In this document: in pieces, positions 39,101-49,983 of the stretch
Layout of the letters: every line of letters begins with the position of its first letter
Position numbering within the stretch: the stretch's first letter is position 1
Origin: Echinococcus granulosus
Taxonomy: Eukaryota > Platyhelminthes > Cestoda > Cyclophyllidea > Taeniidae
Length of the DNA: 64,000 nucleotides
Direction: 5' to 3'
NCBI RefSeq assembly: GCF_000524195.1
Contig: NW_020170535.1
Coordinates: 112,591 to 176,590, forward strand
Notes under the pieces: generated by a model
The model's database searches: none
Seen by the model: only the letters and a program-made list of their open reading frames with translations
Told to the model about the DNA's origin: nothing
Program-made: the position numbers and the translations under genes

Positions 39101-39413
39101 CGACTGATGCTAGTTGAAGTAAATCAGATTTCTGGACTAAAACTAAAGGGACGTTATAATAACCCATTTAGTGGTAAAATCAAGGCAAACAGCTGTTTAA
39201 AGCAGGAGCTGGAGGTGAGTTTTTAGGTGGAAATTTAACCTAATGGTTTACCAGATGGATATGGAATATTACTCTTACCTGTTAGGATGTTAGACGTGCA
39301 GAAAAGTAGGCTTTGAAATTTAGTGAAGGCTGGTGTTAGATCAATAGCCGTGGGTACACGTGCCTCATCAGTCTAGGCATGTGGATTTCCGCATATCCCA
39401 GTAGCAAAAAAGG
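36131..39413. other. Region upstream of the oxidase gene
   Basis: No upstream exon or core promoter could be recognised. If the gene starts with a non-coding or very short coding exon, it may lie here. Confidence 0.35.
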
Positions 39414-40115
39414 ATGAATGAGATCGACATAAACTATCCTTTTGATCCACTCCTTGTAGAACGTCTGGCAACGGAGCTGCAGTTACGCATCGGCACGTTG
39501 CCCCGGGTTGAGGTCTACTATCTCCATCTGGAAGCTTATGCTGGTGATGTCCTACAATGCTTGCGAGTTCAGCCGCGCTCTCTCTCCGAGATCTCACGCA
39601 CTGTTCGCGCTGCAAAGACAATGAAGCTGACGGTGCGGGGAATGGGACACGCATCAGGAAAAGAAAAAGTCATCTACGCCGACCGCTTCACTGTGATTGT
39701 GGATTGTTGCCAACTCGCAGACGAACCGAGGATGGAGTTGGTAAACGTCCATCGAGATGGAGACGACAAGGACACACCGGGGTTGAAAGTACTCGCCGGT
39801 GTAACTATAAACGAGCTCATGGACTATATGATCGACCATAAGGTGGAGCTCTACCAGTCACCGGATATGATTCCAGGCATTGGGACAATTGTGGGGAACA
39901 TTGTGACTGCCAGCCCTGGAGTCTACGCTCCGGTTTCAGGGGCTCTGGGAGGCTGTCTTGCTGACGAGGTGATCGCTATGCGGGTGGTTGACTCCTATGG
40001 AAATTTGGTGCAGTACTCGGACCCACACAAGTTAGAACAGTGCTGTGCCAATATGGGTACGCTTGGCGTGGTCTACGACGTCGTTCTGCGGTTCAGGGAA
40101 ATGACATCCTCCTTG
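39414..40115 (+). CDS. L-gulonolactone oxidase-like FAD-linked oxidase, exon 1 (residues 1-234)
   Basis: First recognised exon of a four-exon gene (39414-40115, 43552-44019, 49666-49983, 57842-58090) that encodes 578 residues without frame breaks. It carries the PCMH-type FAD-binding domain: PRSLSEISRTVRAAK (54-68); RGMGHASG (75-82), where His79 matches the histidine that covalently holds FAD in L-gulonolactone oxidase; VLAGVTINELMDYM (126-139); VGNIVTASPGV (160-170); and MGTLGVVYDVVLRF (214-227). Known: this family oxidises aldonolactones such as L-gulono-1,4-lactone, the last step of ascorbate synthesis in vertebrates. Inferred: an aldonolactone or related sugar-acid oxidase with unknown substrate. 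The exon ends at TTG|gtgagg, phase 0. The start is the first ATG after an in-frame stop at 39402-39404. That stop overlaps a possible acceptor (CAGTAG), so an upstream coding exon cannot be excluded. No signal peptide is visible. Confidence 0.9.
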
Positions 40116-42059
40116 GTGAGGAAATAGTTTAGATTAAGCAACTTTTAATTTGCTGTTTACAGCAAGAGAGTTTTTCACTCTTGGCCAATGGTCTTATTAG
40201 TTAAAAACTAACAAAATTTTTAAATGCTTCAGTTAAACTAGAGATTAACCGTCCCATGAATTGGTTGATTTCCCTGGGGTAAGTACAGTGGGAAAGGGTC
40301 AATTAATCATGCAAAGCTTGCAGCACAATTTCGGGTAAATTTTGTACAGGAAAGATTACTTATTCCCACAAAGTTGATTGTTATATTACTGAATGAAGGA
40401 GGTAAATAAGGCAAAAGGCAGGATAAGCACGGCTACAGTTTTGCGAATGGGAGACTGTAGTAAACTCTGTTCAGGTGTAGATTAATCTAGACTTCTTCTT
40501 CCTCGGTGCTATTAGCATTAGACTCACCTGTAGAATTAACTCTTTACGAAGAAGGTTTTGGTTCAAATTTATATGTTGTAACCGCTTTTTAATGGTAAAC
40601 TATCAGAGAAAATAGGTGAACCGCATTAGTTGCAAATTCGGAGTTAATTCCGCCACCTAGGGCGACGCACAGACTACTTAGTGCAGGATTAAACCGAAAC
40701 CTGCCGTCAGAAGAGTTGGAATTTAAATTTAAACATAAAACTGGCTGCAAATGGAAAACTCCTCACGAACATAAACTTTTTGGGGTAAACATACACCACA
40801 ATCTCATTGCTTTAGTGATTTGGTAATGGCCAGAGTAATTTTACTTCTTGTCTTGCTTGCAATGAGAATCTGTCTGTTTTTTCCAATTTGAAGTTTCAAA
40901 TGAATACCTTTTTGGCGACTTGTAAAATATGCAGTTTTCTTCAAGACAATGTGCCACCTTTTAAATAACTCGACTTTCTTCAATTGTGACTCATCTTACT
41001 GAAATCTATTGTAAGTAGTATTAAATCAAATCGTCTTGACTACTGATGAGAAAGTGCTGATCTACTCTACAATGGTCGCCTTTGAACCAATTTGACATTT
41101 CTAGGTAAAATCTTCTTCTCTGGGCTTTTTCTAACTAGATGCAGAAGAAATTTTCCGTGAAAGGAAGAATTCACCAAGGAAATTTAAAAAAGCCTTTTTA
41201 TTTTATTAATTTATTGGCCGTTTCGAGATTTGGGTGTCTCGTAAAATATAAAATGAACAGGTCATTGTGGTGCCATTCAAGATAATATGCAACTTTATCG
41301 ATAACTATACTTTCTTCAGCAGTTGGTATGCACATATGGCCATCTCATAACCACTTCTAAGAGTAGGGTACTTGATTTCGAAAAAAAATTTAAAAGAGTT
41401 TTGTGTGTTAAAACACTAATCACTCAATGACAAGTACACTCTACAAATAGAGGCCATAAAATATCCATGTAAGCTCGAGTTTTGTACAGTTACGGCATCA
41501 TCATTAGAGGGATTAGACCGGACCTGCCTTGTCTTAAAATACGTTAATCCCTTTTCCACCCTTAGGCTAATAACTGTAGGCGCAACATAATTTCCTCCCC
41601 TAAAAGGTAACTAAGGTCAGCGTGTTGTTCGGAGCAGGGTTGTATGGATTGGAGCAACCGCCTGTGAGTGGCTGTGGGTGAGGATCCAGCAAATCTTCAG
41701 CTATAAGTACACCCTGTCCAGAAAGTGACCATTTCATACCGTATGTAAAAAAGCTGGAATATTTTAATTTGAGATTTGTAGGCGCCACAAGGGTGTTCGT
41801 TCAATGGCTGACAATTGTATGAATGCCGATTTCAATAACTATCTAGGTAGAGTTGGGGAATACAAAACTCCAAATTGTGTGACGTAATTAAGACGAGTTC
41901 ATGTGGTTTTCGCCACATCATGTTGTAATGGCACTTTAACCTGCAGGAAGTGGAAAACATGTGCGGTGGTTTATCTGCGATACAAATCATAGAAAAATAA
42001 TATGTCGATACAGTGGTCCAGGACTGTCTTCTTCACAAGCTGAGGAAAAATTCCTTACA

Positions 42060-42335
42060 CGGCTGATGCAGAAGTGGAAGTGGAAACCGCTCGTCAAAAT
42101 TGTTGCTGCGTCGCATTTGGAGAAAGTGTGCCATGCAGTATGCGGTAGCAGATTGAAGAACCTAAGCAATACCTCCACCGATTCTTCAATTCCGGTGATG
42201 AACTGCTCAAAGACAAATGTATTCTAATCACGAAGACCCTCTAAAGTTGATCGTGGTGGTAAGATCACAACTTGGTACTAGATTTAAAGAACTGGAGGCT
42301 AACTTGTCAAGAACTTGCCACGTCTTCAGGGATGA
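42060..42335 (+). repeat. Family B repeat, copy 1 (intron 1)
   Basis: Similar to 44795-45055. Shared blocks are GCTGATGCAGAAGTGGAAG, GCGTCGCATTTGGAGA, CCATGCAGTATGCGGTAGC and, about 200 bp later, TTGTCAAGAACTTGCCAC. A short open frame crosses it but is not shared by the other copy. Confidence 0.45.
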
Positions 42336-42895
42336 CAGACAGCGGGCTTGAAACTTTTTCACTCAGTCGTTATCGGCTTTTTTTGCGTGCTCTTCAATAC
42401 CGTGAACAAGCAAATGAGAAAATTGTGGGAAAAAGGATTCTTTTAGAGAGAAGTAGGACCAGTGAATGAGACGGTGGGGAGAAAGGTCAATTTTATTCGT
42501 GCAAAATGTAACTGCACAACACCTAAGCTCGTATCACGTACCTCATACCCCATAGCCCACACCTCTTGCCTTTTACCTCATAGAGTTTCACGAGCCCTTA
42601 TCTTCACCTTCAATTTTGACTTGATAAGGTCTCCAAGATACGATTAGTGGGGGGAAGCGAAGGCAGGTAGGGTAAGGTATGCTGCTTCTAGAAACAAAGT
42701 GTTCATACGAAAGAGACACAGAGACAGTTTCCTGGTTGAATGCTGATGGTAGCTTGTGGCGGTAGATATGCCAATGGACAAAGTTTTTAAAGTGTTCACT
42801 GGAATTATTCAAATTTTCTTTTAAAACACCACATAAATTATTTGATTCGTTTTTAAAGAGAAGTTTTGGCTGCAAAAAATTGTTTGGATAGAGCT

Positions 42896-43056
42896 TATTT
42901 TCAAGACTTCCTTAAAGATGAAAGTAAACACGATACCTGGGTAGAATATGACTGAACATGGAGGATACTGGTATGGTCCAAAGGTACATTGCGGGGTCCT
43001 AAGCTGCCCATAACCAAAATTGGGAGTTAAACGAATTGTTAAGTTATTGCATTTCA
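42896..43056 (+). repeat. Family T solo tail, plus strand (intron 1)
   Basis: Contains CAAGACTTCCTTAAAGATGA, GGTAGAATATGAC, TACTGGTATGGTCCAAAGG and CCATAACCAAAATTGGGAG. An internal deletion shortens the middle. It lies about 500 bp upstream of exon 2. Confidence 0.5.
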
Positions 43057-43551
43057 CGACAAGCCAAAAATAAAAAATTCTTAATCTCTATTTTATCCTA
43101 AACTGTTATTTAAGCCTCGTGGTCACCATATAAAGAGGGTGTTTAACAATTGTCACTATGAGTCAGTTGAATTCAGAGAACGGACCTTTTTTCTAACTCA
43201 AAGGGCTCTCAAATAAACAAAGTTAAAGAAAACTCCTGTGTCTAGTGGCCAAAAAGTTTGCGCCTACTTTGGTGCAGTTCGATGCAAAAAATTACTGGAA
43301 CTTGCGTCCTTTGATTTATCATCGGCAAGGTAATACTTGCTATCCTCTGTGCTACTCGTCCCTTATGTTCAACGTCCTCGAAAAGTAAGACAAAACCAGG
43401 TCCTTTTAATAATTTATGCTGACATTTAATCATAGTAACTACTCAAACCGTGAAGATAAGGTACCAGATCGAATTCCACTGAGGGAGAACTAGAAGGCTT
43501 CTATTGCTTGATACTTGATTAAAGGATGTACAAGTCCATTTCATATTTTAG

Positions 43552-44019
43552 GTAGAATATGACTTTCAAACCTGGTGCAAAATCATTACTCATGAGTCCC
43601 TTAAATACTCCTTCCGGCATAATGATCTTACGGAGCTTATCTACGTGCCATACAATCACTTGCAACCGGAAGAGAGCCTTCGGAAGGACTGGATGCCCTT
43701 TCAAGATGAAGTGATCGTTCGCTGGACCAAACGTCTACCCACAATCTACTCGGAGGACCTAGACAGCGCACCTCGCCATCGTTTCCACATTATCGATCCA
43801 TTCACAGGTCCCGACCAACGTGAGATTGTTTCCTACCCAGAACGAACTCCTCATCTCTTGGGTCGGGCATACCGTGTGTTGAAGTCGAAGCTGCGACATG
43901 TCAGTCTGGAATCTCAATTCACGCCTTGGGCTATGACCTGTCTCGCTCCACCACCTTCGCCTCTCCGGATGATTCGATTTGCTATCGAAACAAGCTGCTC
44001 CATGGATCCATTCTTTAAG
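43552..44019 (+). CDS. L-gulonolactone oxidase-like FAD-linked oxidase, exon 2 (residues 235-390)
   Basis: The exon opens after TTTTAG at 43551 with VEYDFQTWCK and closes at AAG|gtgagg. It is 468 nt, exactly 156 codons, phase 0 on both sides. It contains LIYVPYNH and DEVIVRWTKRLP, which match the segment that follows the FAD domain in sugar-1,4-lactone oxidases and leads into the ALO substrate domain. The conceptual open frame extends past the exon into the intron to a stop at 44085. The splice donor and the homology mark 44019 as the real end. Confidence 0.85.
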
Positions 44020-44794
44020 GTGAGGTCATCAACAGATAAGATCAAATCGGGGCTTGATAAGCCTTTTTTTGATGACTTTTTTTGATGTGGTCCTTAGCGA
44101 ATAGGGAGTGGTGATACGCTTTGTGTGAATTTAAGCCAAAGCAAGGGATTTTTAATGTCTGGAGATCGCATTTTATAGTGAATGACTTAAAATGGTGAAA
44201 TAATTTTTGGAATGCTGTGCACTTGTTTAAAAACCAAACAACAATTTTGCTAAATAAAATTACCCTAACTGCAACGAAAAAAGGACTCAGTTAGGGAATA
44301 CACACTTAAAATCATGCATCGGGACTAAGCAAATGGATTTCTTACAATCGGGGCGATTTCCCCTTGCAAGTTTACCCCTGAAGGGAAGGAAAATTGACTT
44401 CCGGTGCTTGGGAGGCATGCATTTTTCAGGCGAGTGAATTTTTAGACAGATACAGGAAGTAGTCCACCATTTCCGTTAGCTGCCATGGTTCTGGGTGCTG
44501 TATGCTTATACGAAGTCGTCCATACATATGTTAAAATAAAAGTAGCTTGTTGCTCTACAGACAAAAGCAATGACTTGCCCTACTTCATAGGCAATAGGAA
44601 GCTGTATGCAATTGTTTGGAGGTGAGTAGTATGAGGTAAGGATATGCCAAAGTTCATTGGTATGGTACTACGCTTTGTAACCTCTACTGCCTGTCTGTCA
44701 TTTTGAACCCTCATATCACGAAGAAGCAGTCCAGTCCTTTGAAATGCAAACCAAAATTCTTTATTTACGAAGAGAGTTTAAGTTGGTCGCATAG

Positions 44795-45055
44795 CTGATA
44801 TAGAAATAGGTGTAGAAGCCTCTCGACAAAGCAGTTGCGTTGCGTTTGGAGAGGGACCTCCATGCAGTATATGGTAGCAGAACAACGTGGCTCAACAACG
44901 TACCTCACCGAAACTTTTAATAATTTATTATATTCCTATCATCAAACAATTCCGAGACCCTCTAATGCCATTCATCGTGCATGGAGCAGTACGTGCCAAT
45001 GTGGATTGAAATGGTTAGAGGTGAATTTGTCAAGAACTTGCTGTCATGGTTAGCG
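44795..45055 (+). repeat. Family B repeat, copy 2 (intron 2)
   Basis: Counterpart of 42060-42335. Shared blocks are GCTGATATAGAAATAGGTG, TTGCGTTTGGAGAGG, CCATGCAGTATATGGTAGC, CCGAGACCCTCTAATG and TTGTCAAGAACTTGCTGTC. Confidence 0.45.
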
Positions 45056-45631
45056 TAGTAATTTTTTTCTCAAGCACTTCAATTCCATTTTTTACCTCAG
45101 CTCTAAAATTGGAAGTAAAATTTCTGCCCCAAAGAAAGGGCTAACCAGCATTTGTTTTCGGAAACTCCCTAAAAGAGGTGAATTTCTGATTCACACAATC
45201 TATTCACTAAACTTATCTTCTTTTTTCCAACCAAAATGGAATAATATGCCTGAATGCATTTTGATCACACTGAAGGGAAGAATGGACCTTGGATCCTCAT
45301 TTCATAACACTGGCAACTTTGACAATGAAAAGGTGCTTAGAATTTGCAAACTGTTGTAAAATATCACGATATTTTAAATTTACCTGCAAATTACTGCATC
45401 AAATCTACAAAAAGCTTGGCCGCCTTATCGGAGTTGGTTGAGTAATGATAGCTGCCTAGGCTATGAAAGTTTAATGCTAATGCATCCAATCTTGTAACAG
45501 TGTGTAGGTAAATTACAGAGTAGCATTTGATCAGACTGCATTATAATCGCGAAGGTCTACTGTTTTTTATTTCTTGCAAAAATAATCTAATATTTCATTT
45601 TGAATTGACATAATCCAATGGAAATACCTGT

Positions 45632-45825
45632 TATCCATTGACTGTTTGTTTAAGTCTTCATTTTGATTTTGCAAGCACTTGGGGCTCCGCCGATAGTGCT
45701 TCTGGTGAGCAGTAGAGTCTCCAAACCTAACCAGGTGCCTCCTGGCCCTTCTCCATGTCGAAAATACATTTTCTGCCCTTGCATTATAATTTCTTTCAGT
45801 TTTAGGCGTGTCCTAAGTGACTATC
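45632..45825 (-). repeat. Family T solo tail, minus strand (intron 2)
   Basis: Contains GACTGTTTGTTTAAGTCTTC, GGGCTCCGCCGATAGTGCTT, CTGGCCCTTCTCCATGTCG and TTCTGCCCTTGCATTATAAT, in the order expected for the reverse tail. Confidence 0.55.
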
Positions 45826-46437
45826 ATGCCATCACATCCTTAAAGCTATACTATTTGATGAAAAAGGTAAATTGTCCACTGCGGCTTTGAATCCGTTTTC
45901 CTCCTTAAAAAATTACATAATTTAATGCAGAATAATTAAACAAATCAGTGAGTGAGGCAAAATGCTTATGGTAGAGAGAGTTCCCGAGCCTGTATTTAGA
46001 TACGCAAGTGGAATTTTGCCACAATCATTGTTCGACAGAGAGCTCTGCTATTGTTCAAGAAGTAGCAGTTTTATGGAAGAAAATAAACTTAACAAACAAA
46101 ATGCCTTCCGGCCGTGGAAATGGCAATGAGGAATATCTTGTATTAAGCAACCAACAACATATTGTTATGTGCAGGGGTAAGTAATTTCTTCCTCCGCTTC
46201 CCTGTCAAAAGTCACCGTAATGATTGAAGGACGATGCACGTAATATTGCCATCTGAAAAGGGAAACGCTTTGAAGCTACAAAAATGCCTCTCAAGCAAAG
46301 ACTAGACATTACTTAAAACAAATACCTTTTAAAGGTTTCCTGACTACTGAATAACCGAATTGGTTTACATTAACAGGGTCCAAGTTTCAAACGCTATAAT
46401 TTAAATTCCACTGTGTAAAGCAATGGTTATGAATGAA

Positions 46438-46635
46438 TTGCAGAGTCGTGAGACTTCCCTAAAGACGAAGGAAAACAACACCGGGACAGAAAATGTACCG
46501 CTGACCTACAGAAGGGGTTAGGAGCAACCGACGTTGCCTGAAGGGTCAGGTCTCCTGGCAAGGGTACATTGGCGGAGCCCTAGGTGGCCTGTTACCGAAA
46601 TTGGTAGTTAAACAAACAATTTGAGCTTGAAAAAT
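46438..46635 (+). repeat. Family T solo tail, plus strand (intron 2)
   Basis: Near-consensus: GTGAGACTTCCCTAAAGACG, GCTGACCTACAGAAGGGG, GCGGAGCCCTAGGTGGCC, TTACCGAAATTGGTAGTT and AACAAACAAT. Confidence 0.6.
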
Positions 46636-46689
46636 TATGCAGTTTGGTGCGTTACGAGTCCTCTCTGAATTTTGTCATTTGATCAAGTG

Positions 46690-46800
46690 GTATGGAAGGA
46701 GACCAGAAGGCTGCCAGCCTGGTCCGAAGGCCGTGTTGCAGAGCGGAGTGTAGTCTGCAGGGAGTCAAGTAGTTGCCTGGTAAACCCACAGCTTGACAAA
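46690..46800 (+). repeat. Partial family T tail (intron 2)
   Basis: CCTGGTCCGAAGGCCGTGTTG and a diverged continuation resemble the central tail block. The piece directly follows the tail at 46438-46635. Confidence 0.3.
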
Positions 46801-49665
46801 ATTACTGGTGGGCGCGGAATGGACACCACTGAATTAAGACCTTAAGATGAATCTAATAGAATGATCCTACAGCGTTTGAATTTGCTCTGAAGACACCAGG
46901 TGATGTACAACTTAGAAGGAGACTGAAGATCTAACGGAATGTTACCGGAGCTGTCGTGAACAGGAAGCCATGAGACCAAGATGGTAACTGCAACTATCAC
47001 CGTATAAAGAGCTCGCCCCGATGAAAAGGCAACTTAAACAGCTACCGTACCACCACACTTCAATTAAAAGATTCCCTTAAATGTAATTAGTCTCTCCTCT
47101 TAGGCTTCCAACTCTACGAAAAATGGGCTTTATGGAGTGACTGTGGGATTCCAATTGACTTCTTTATTGTCAGTGATTAAAAAGCCTGATAATAATTTTG
47201 CATGAGTCCTACGACCACGGATAAACGCTGAGCCTATTGTTGTGTTTCCTAAGAGCTAAAAACTTTTCATACTCCTGGCATTAATTGCCCGCTAACAAAA
47301 GCTTATATACGTGGAATCAGCACCGTTTGAATCCTGTTGACTGGTAAGCTCTCCACTCACGACTGCTTGAATAGCTGAAACGCAAAGAAGAATAAAATCC
47401 TGTAAACCCGAGGGCAAAGTTCTGGTAAATTCGTTTTAACCATTTTAGATAAATTATCTTCCTTTTAAGCTTTGACGGTTGATCCTGCAAAATGTCTCTC
47501 GGTGAGTTAATTACACCATGTCTGCTCTAATTTGACCACTGAAGTTGTTATTTCTTCATTCATGGAATTCTTTTCACTGACTAAGAAGGAACTTAGGTGT
47601 CGTCTTAATTTTCACCAAATTCCAAAAAGCCCTAGACAGTATCCACGAGGTTCTTTTCCACCTTTAAGGACGTAGTGATTAACGGAAAAAGAGGAGTAAC
47701 AGAGAAAGTAAAAGAGCTTGACAGTTGTTAAGACTTTCCTGCACTGAGGTGTAAACGACTTAACTGTGGGTTTGGTAATTGACGGAATAAAAAAGCATCC
47801 GTACAATGCAGTGGGCTCGAAGGGCCAACTTCCTTACTTGACATGCAAAATAGACAATTATGAAGTAACTGAGTAAATTCCAGTAGAGTGAAAATCAAGT
47901 AACGCCATAGACTTTGAAATATCCTATCCTCTGCGGCAATAATCATTCCTTTGCTAATTGTCACTTGGGGGAAATTTTCCATCGGTGAATGCGGAGAGTG
48001 AAAGAGATGGCAGAAAGGAGGTGAGAGCACCCACTATCCCCCATTTTATTCTGATGTCCGGTACGAGGCCTTGCCTACTTTGGACTTGTAAGGGTAAGGT
48101 GTGGTCTTCCTTTCCGCTGACCTATTTACTAGATTCGGCTGTACCCCAAGTAAAAAAAGACTTCCTCATGGATTTTCGGGACGTGTCGAGTTTTACCGGG
48201 TAGAGGAAACCTAGTCGTGGTTGGTTTGATGGTTTTTGGTAAGCCGACATTGATGACTGCAGTGGGCCACAACACCCTTCTGGGAATGATTTAGTGTTAG
48301 CCCCAGAAGTGTGAGATTAGAGGTAGGGTAGAAGACAATGTATTCATTTGTAATGAGAATTTCAATCTCCAAAGTGAATTCGTCTGTCTGTCGGTCGGCA
48401 AACAACCCAAAAAGTATGGCGCACCATAAAGACTTAAGGGAAAAGAAGTGAAAAGCAAAGAAGCTATTTTTCAAACTCACGGTCTGACAACTTTTAATTA
48501 GTGGGATTTGACATGTAGGTGCTTAGTAACTTCTACGAATTTCCTTTCTCACTTTTGTCAATCAGTGACACGTGTTACTCTGTTTGTCTTGATCAAAAAT
48601 AGAGGATCTATTTACAAGTATGATACATCTGCTTTTGAGTGGTTCATCACCCAATTCAAATGGCTTGATCTCTTTGCCTGGAATCTGTTTCTCTGTTCCC
48701 CCTGTACTTGCTGTTATCTTATTTTAGCAGCTTTGACTGCTGCTTTTTTATTCAAGGGTTCAAAATACCGAGAAAATGGTGAAGAGAACTGCCAAGTGTT
48801 GTACCAATAGACTGAGGCATATCTATGCCCAAGGCTAATGTGGCTAAAACTGTCATCCAGTAGTTCATGTGAACTGATACAACACCCCAAGGTTAAAGGT
48901 CAAGGCAATCAGTAATTTAGGGTGAGAGTTATCTAAATAGAAGAGTGAAGGTTGCCTAAGGCACTGTATGTGTGAATTGAGCTGACACAACAGAAACATC
49001 TGTCGTCCCAACTGGCATAAGGAGCTACTGGACATGCATAAAATTTGCCCACGAATTCGATTGTAATTTCTCACTCTTTTTCACTGGTCAATGCGTAATG
49101 GTTCTCCTTCAAAGCCATTACTTACTTTGATGAAATTACTTAAAAGCCCTGAAAATAGCAATAAATTTTTATGAAACAATAAGCTGGAGGTCGTCCTAAA
49201 ATACACGCCACTCAACACATCCTAATTTGCAGTAGTACTAAATCCATCCACATAGGTAGGTTGCCAAGTGAAAATGCCAATAGATGTGCACTGACATGTA
49301 AAAACTATTTTTTGACAACATTGAAAGACACTTTAATTAATAAATTCTTCTTCTAAGCTGTGTCCAGTCAATTCGCTTTGATTCCAGTTGATGTTTAGAT
49401 AAAAATGGCTGATCAAAAGTTGCTCCTTTGGTGGCAACTGAACGGCAGAACTTGAAAGGGAGAAGGTGAAAAGGCAATCGCACTACCAGGACATAAGCTG
49501 ACTATCGTAACGGGAGTAATCCCATCAGAACCTCTCCAAGGGATGGAGAACGTGTTTCCAAATGTCTATGAAAACATAGATTAATTGTCAAAACCTCTTT
49601 TAAGACCATAGTTGTATGTCCAATTGTAAATGCCTGAGTTGATCTTTCCAATTTCATTCTACTAG

Positions 49666-49983
49666 TTCATAAAAACATTACTGGAGGCCCTGATGTATAT
49701 GATACGAAATGAGGAGGGTGAGGAGGCTTGTCACGGGCTAAATCTCTTCATGCGCGTCAATTTCACTGGAGGCAATCGAAGCGCGAAGGTGATGGGCACA
49801 GGCTCATTAAACCCCACCGAGGCACCGGGTCGTCGGCTTATCGTACACATCACCTTTGCGCATCTGATGCGTTCCTGTAGCTCGGAGGATTGGTGCGATC
49901 TCGTCAGTCGTCTAACTAATTTTACATTCACCTTCATCCCGCAATCAACGCTGCACTGGAAATCGGAGTGGTATACACTTCAG
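49666..49983 (+). CDS. L-gulonolactone oxidase-like FAD-linked oxidase, exon 3 (residues 391-496)
   Basis: The acceptor is TTCTACTAG and the donor is CAG|gtatga. It is 318 nt, 106 codons, phase 0 on both sides. The residues GLNLFMRVNFTGG (414-426) correspond to the conserved V-x-R-F-T strand of the ALO domain. STLHWKSEW (484-492) corresponds to the HWAK-type active-site motif, with His487-Trp488-Lys489. This exon is what makes the aldonolactone-oxidase assignment specific rather than generic FAD-binding. Confidence 0.85.

Larger units (their letters stand above)
40116..43551 (+). other. Intron 1 of the oxidase gene (3436 bp, phase 0)
   Basis: GT-AG intron. It holds one family B repeat (42060-42335) and a family T solo tail (42896-43056). 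No further exon with recognisable homology was seen, and the flanking exons join in frame. Confidence 0.75.
44020..49665 (+). other. Intron 2 of the oxidase gene (5646 bp, phase 0)
   Basis: GT-AG intron with a family B copy near 44.8 kb, and family T tails at 45.6 kb (minus) and 46.4 kb (plus). The 100-codon open frame at 48508-48810 is hydrophobic but matches no family I know. Confidence 0.75.

Noticed and set aside
48508..48810. 100-codon hydrophobic plus frame in intron 2
   Set aside because: It looks membrane-like but has no recognisable domain. Exons 2 and 3 already join in phase without it.
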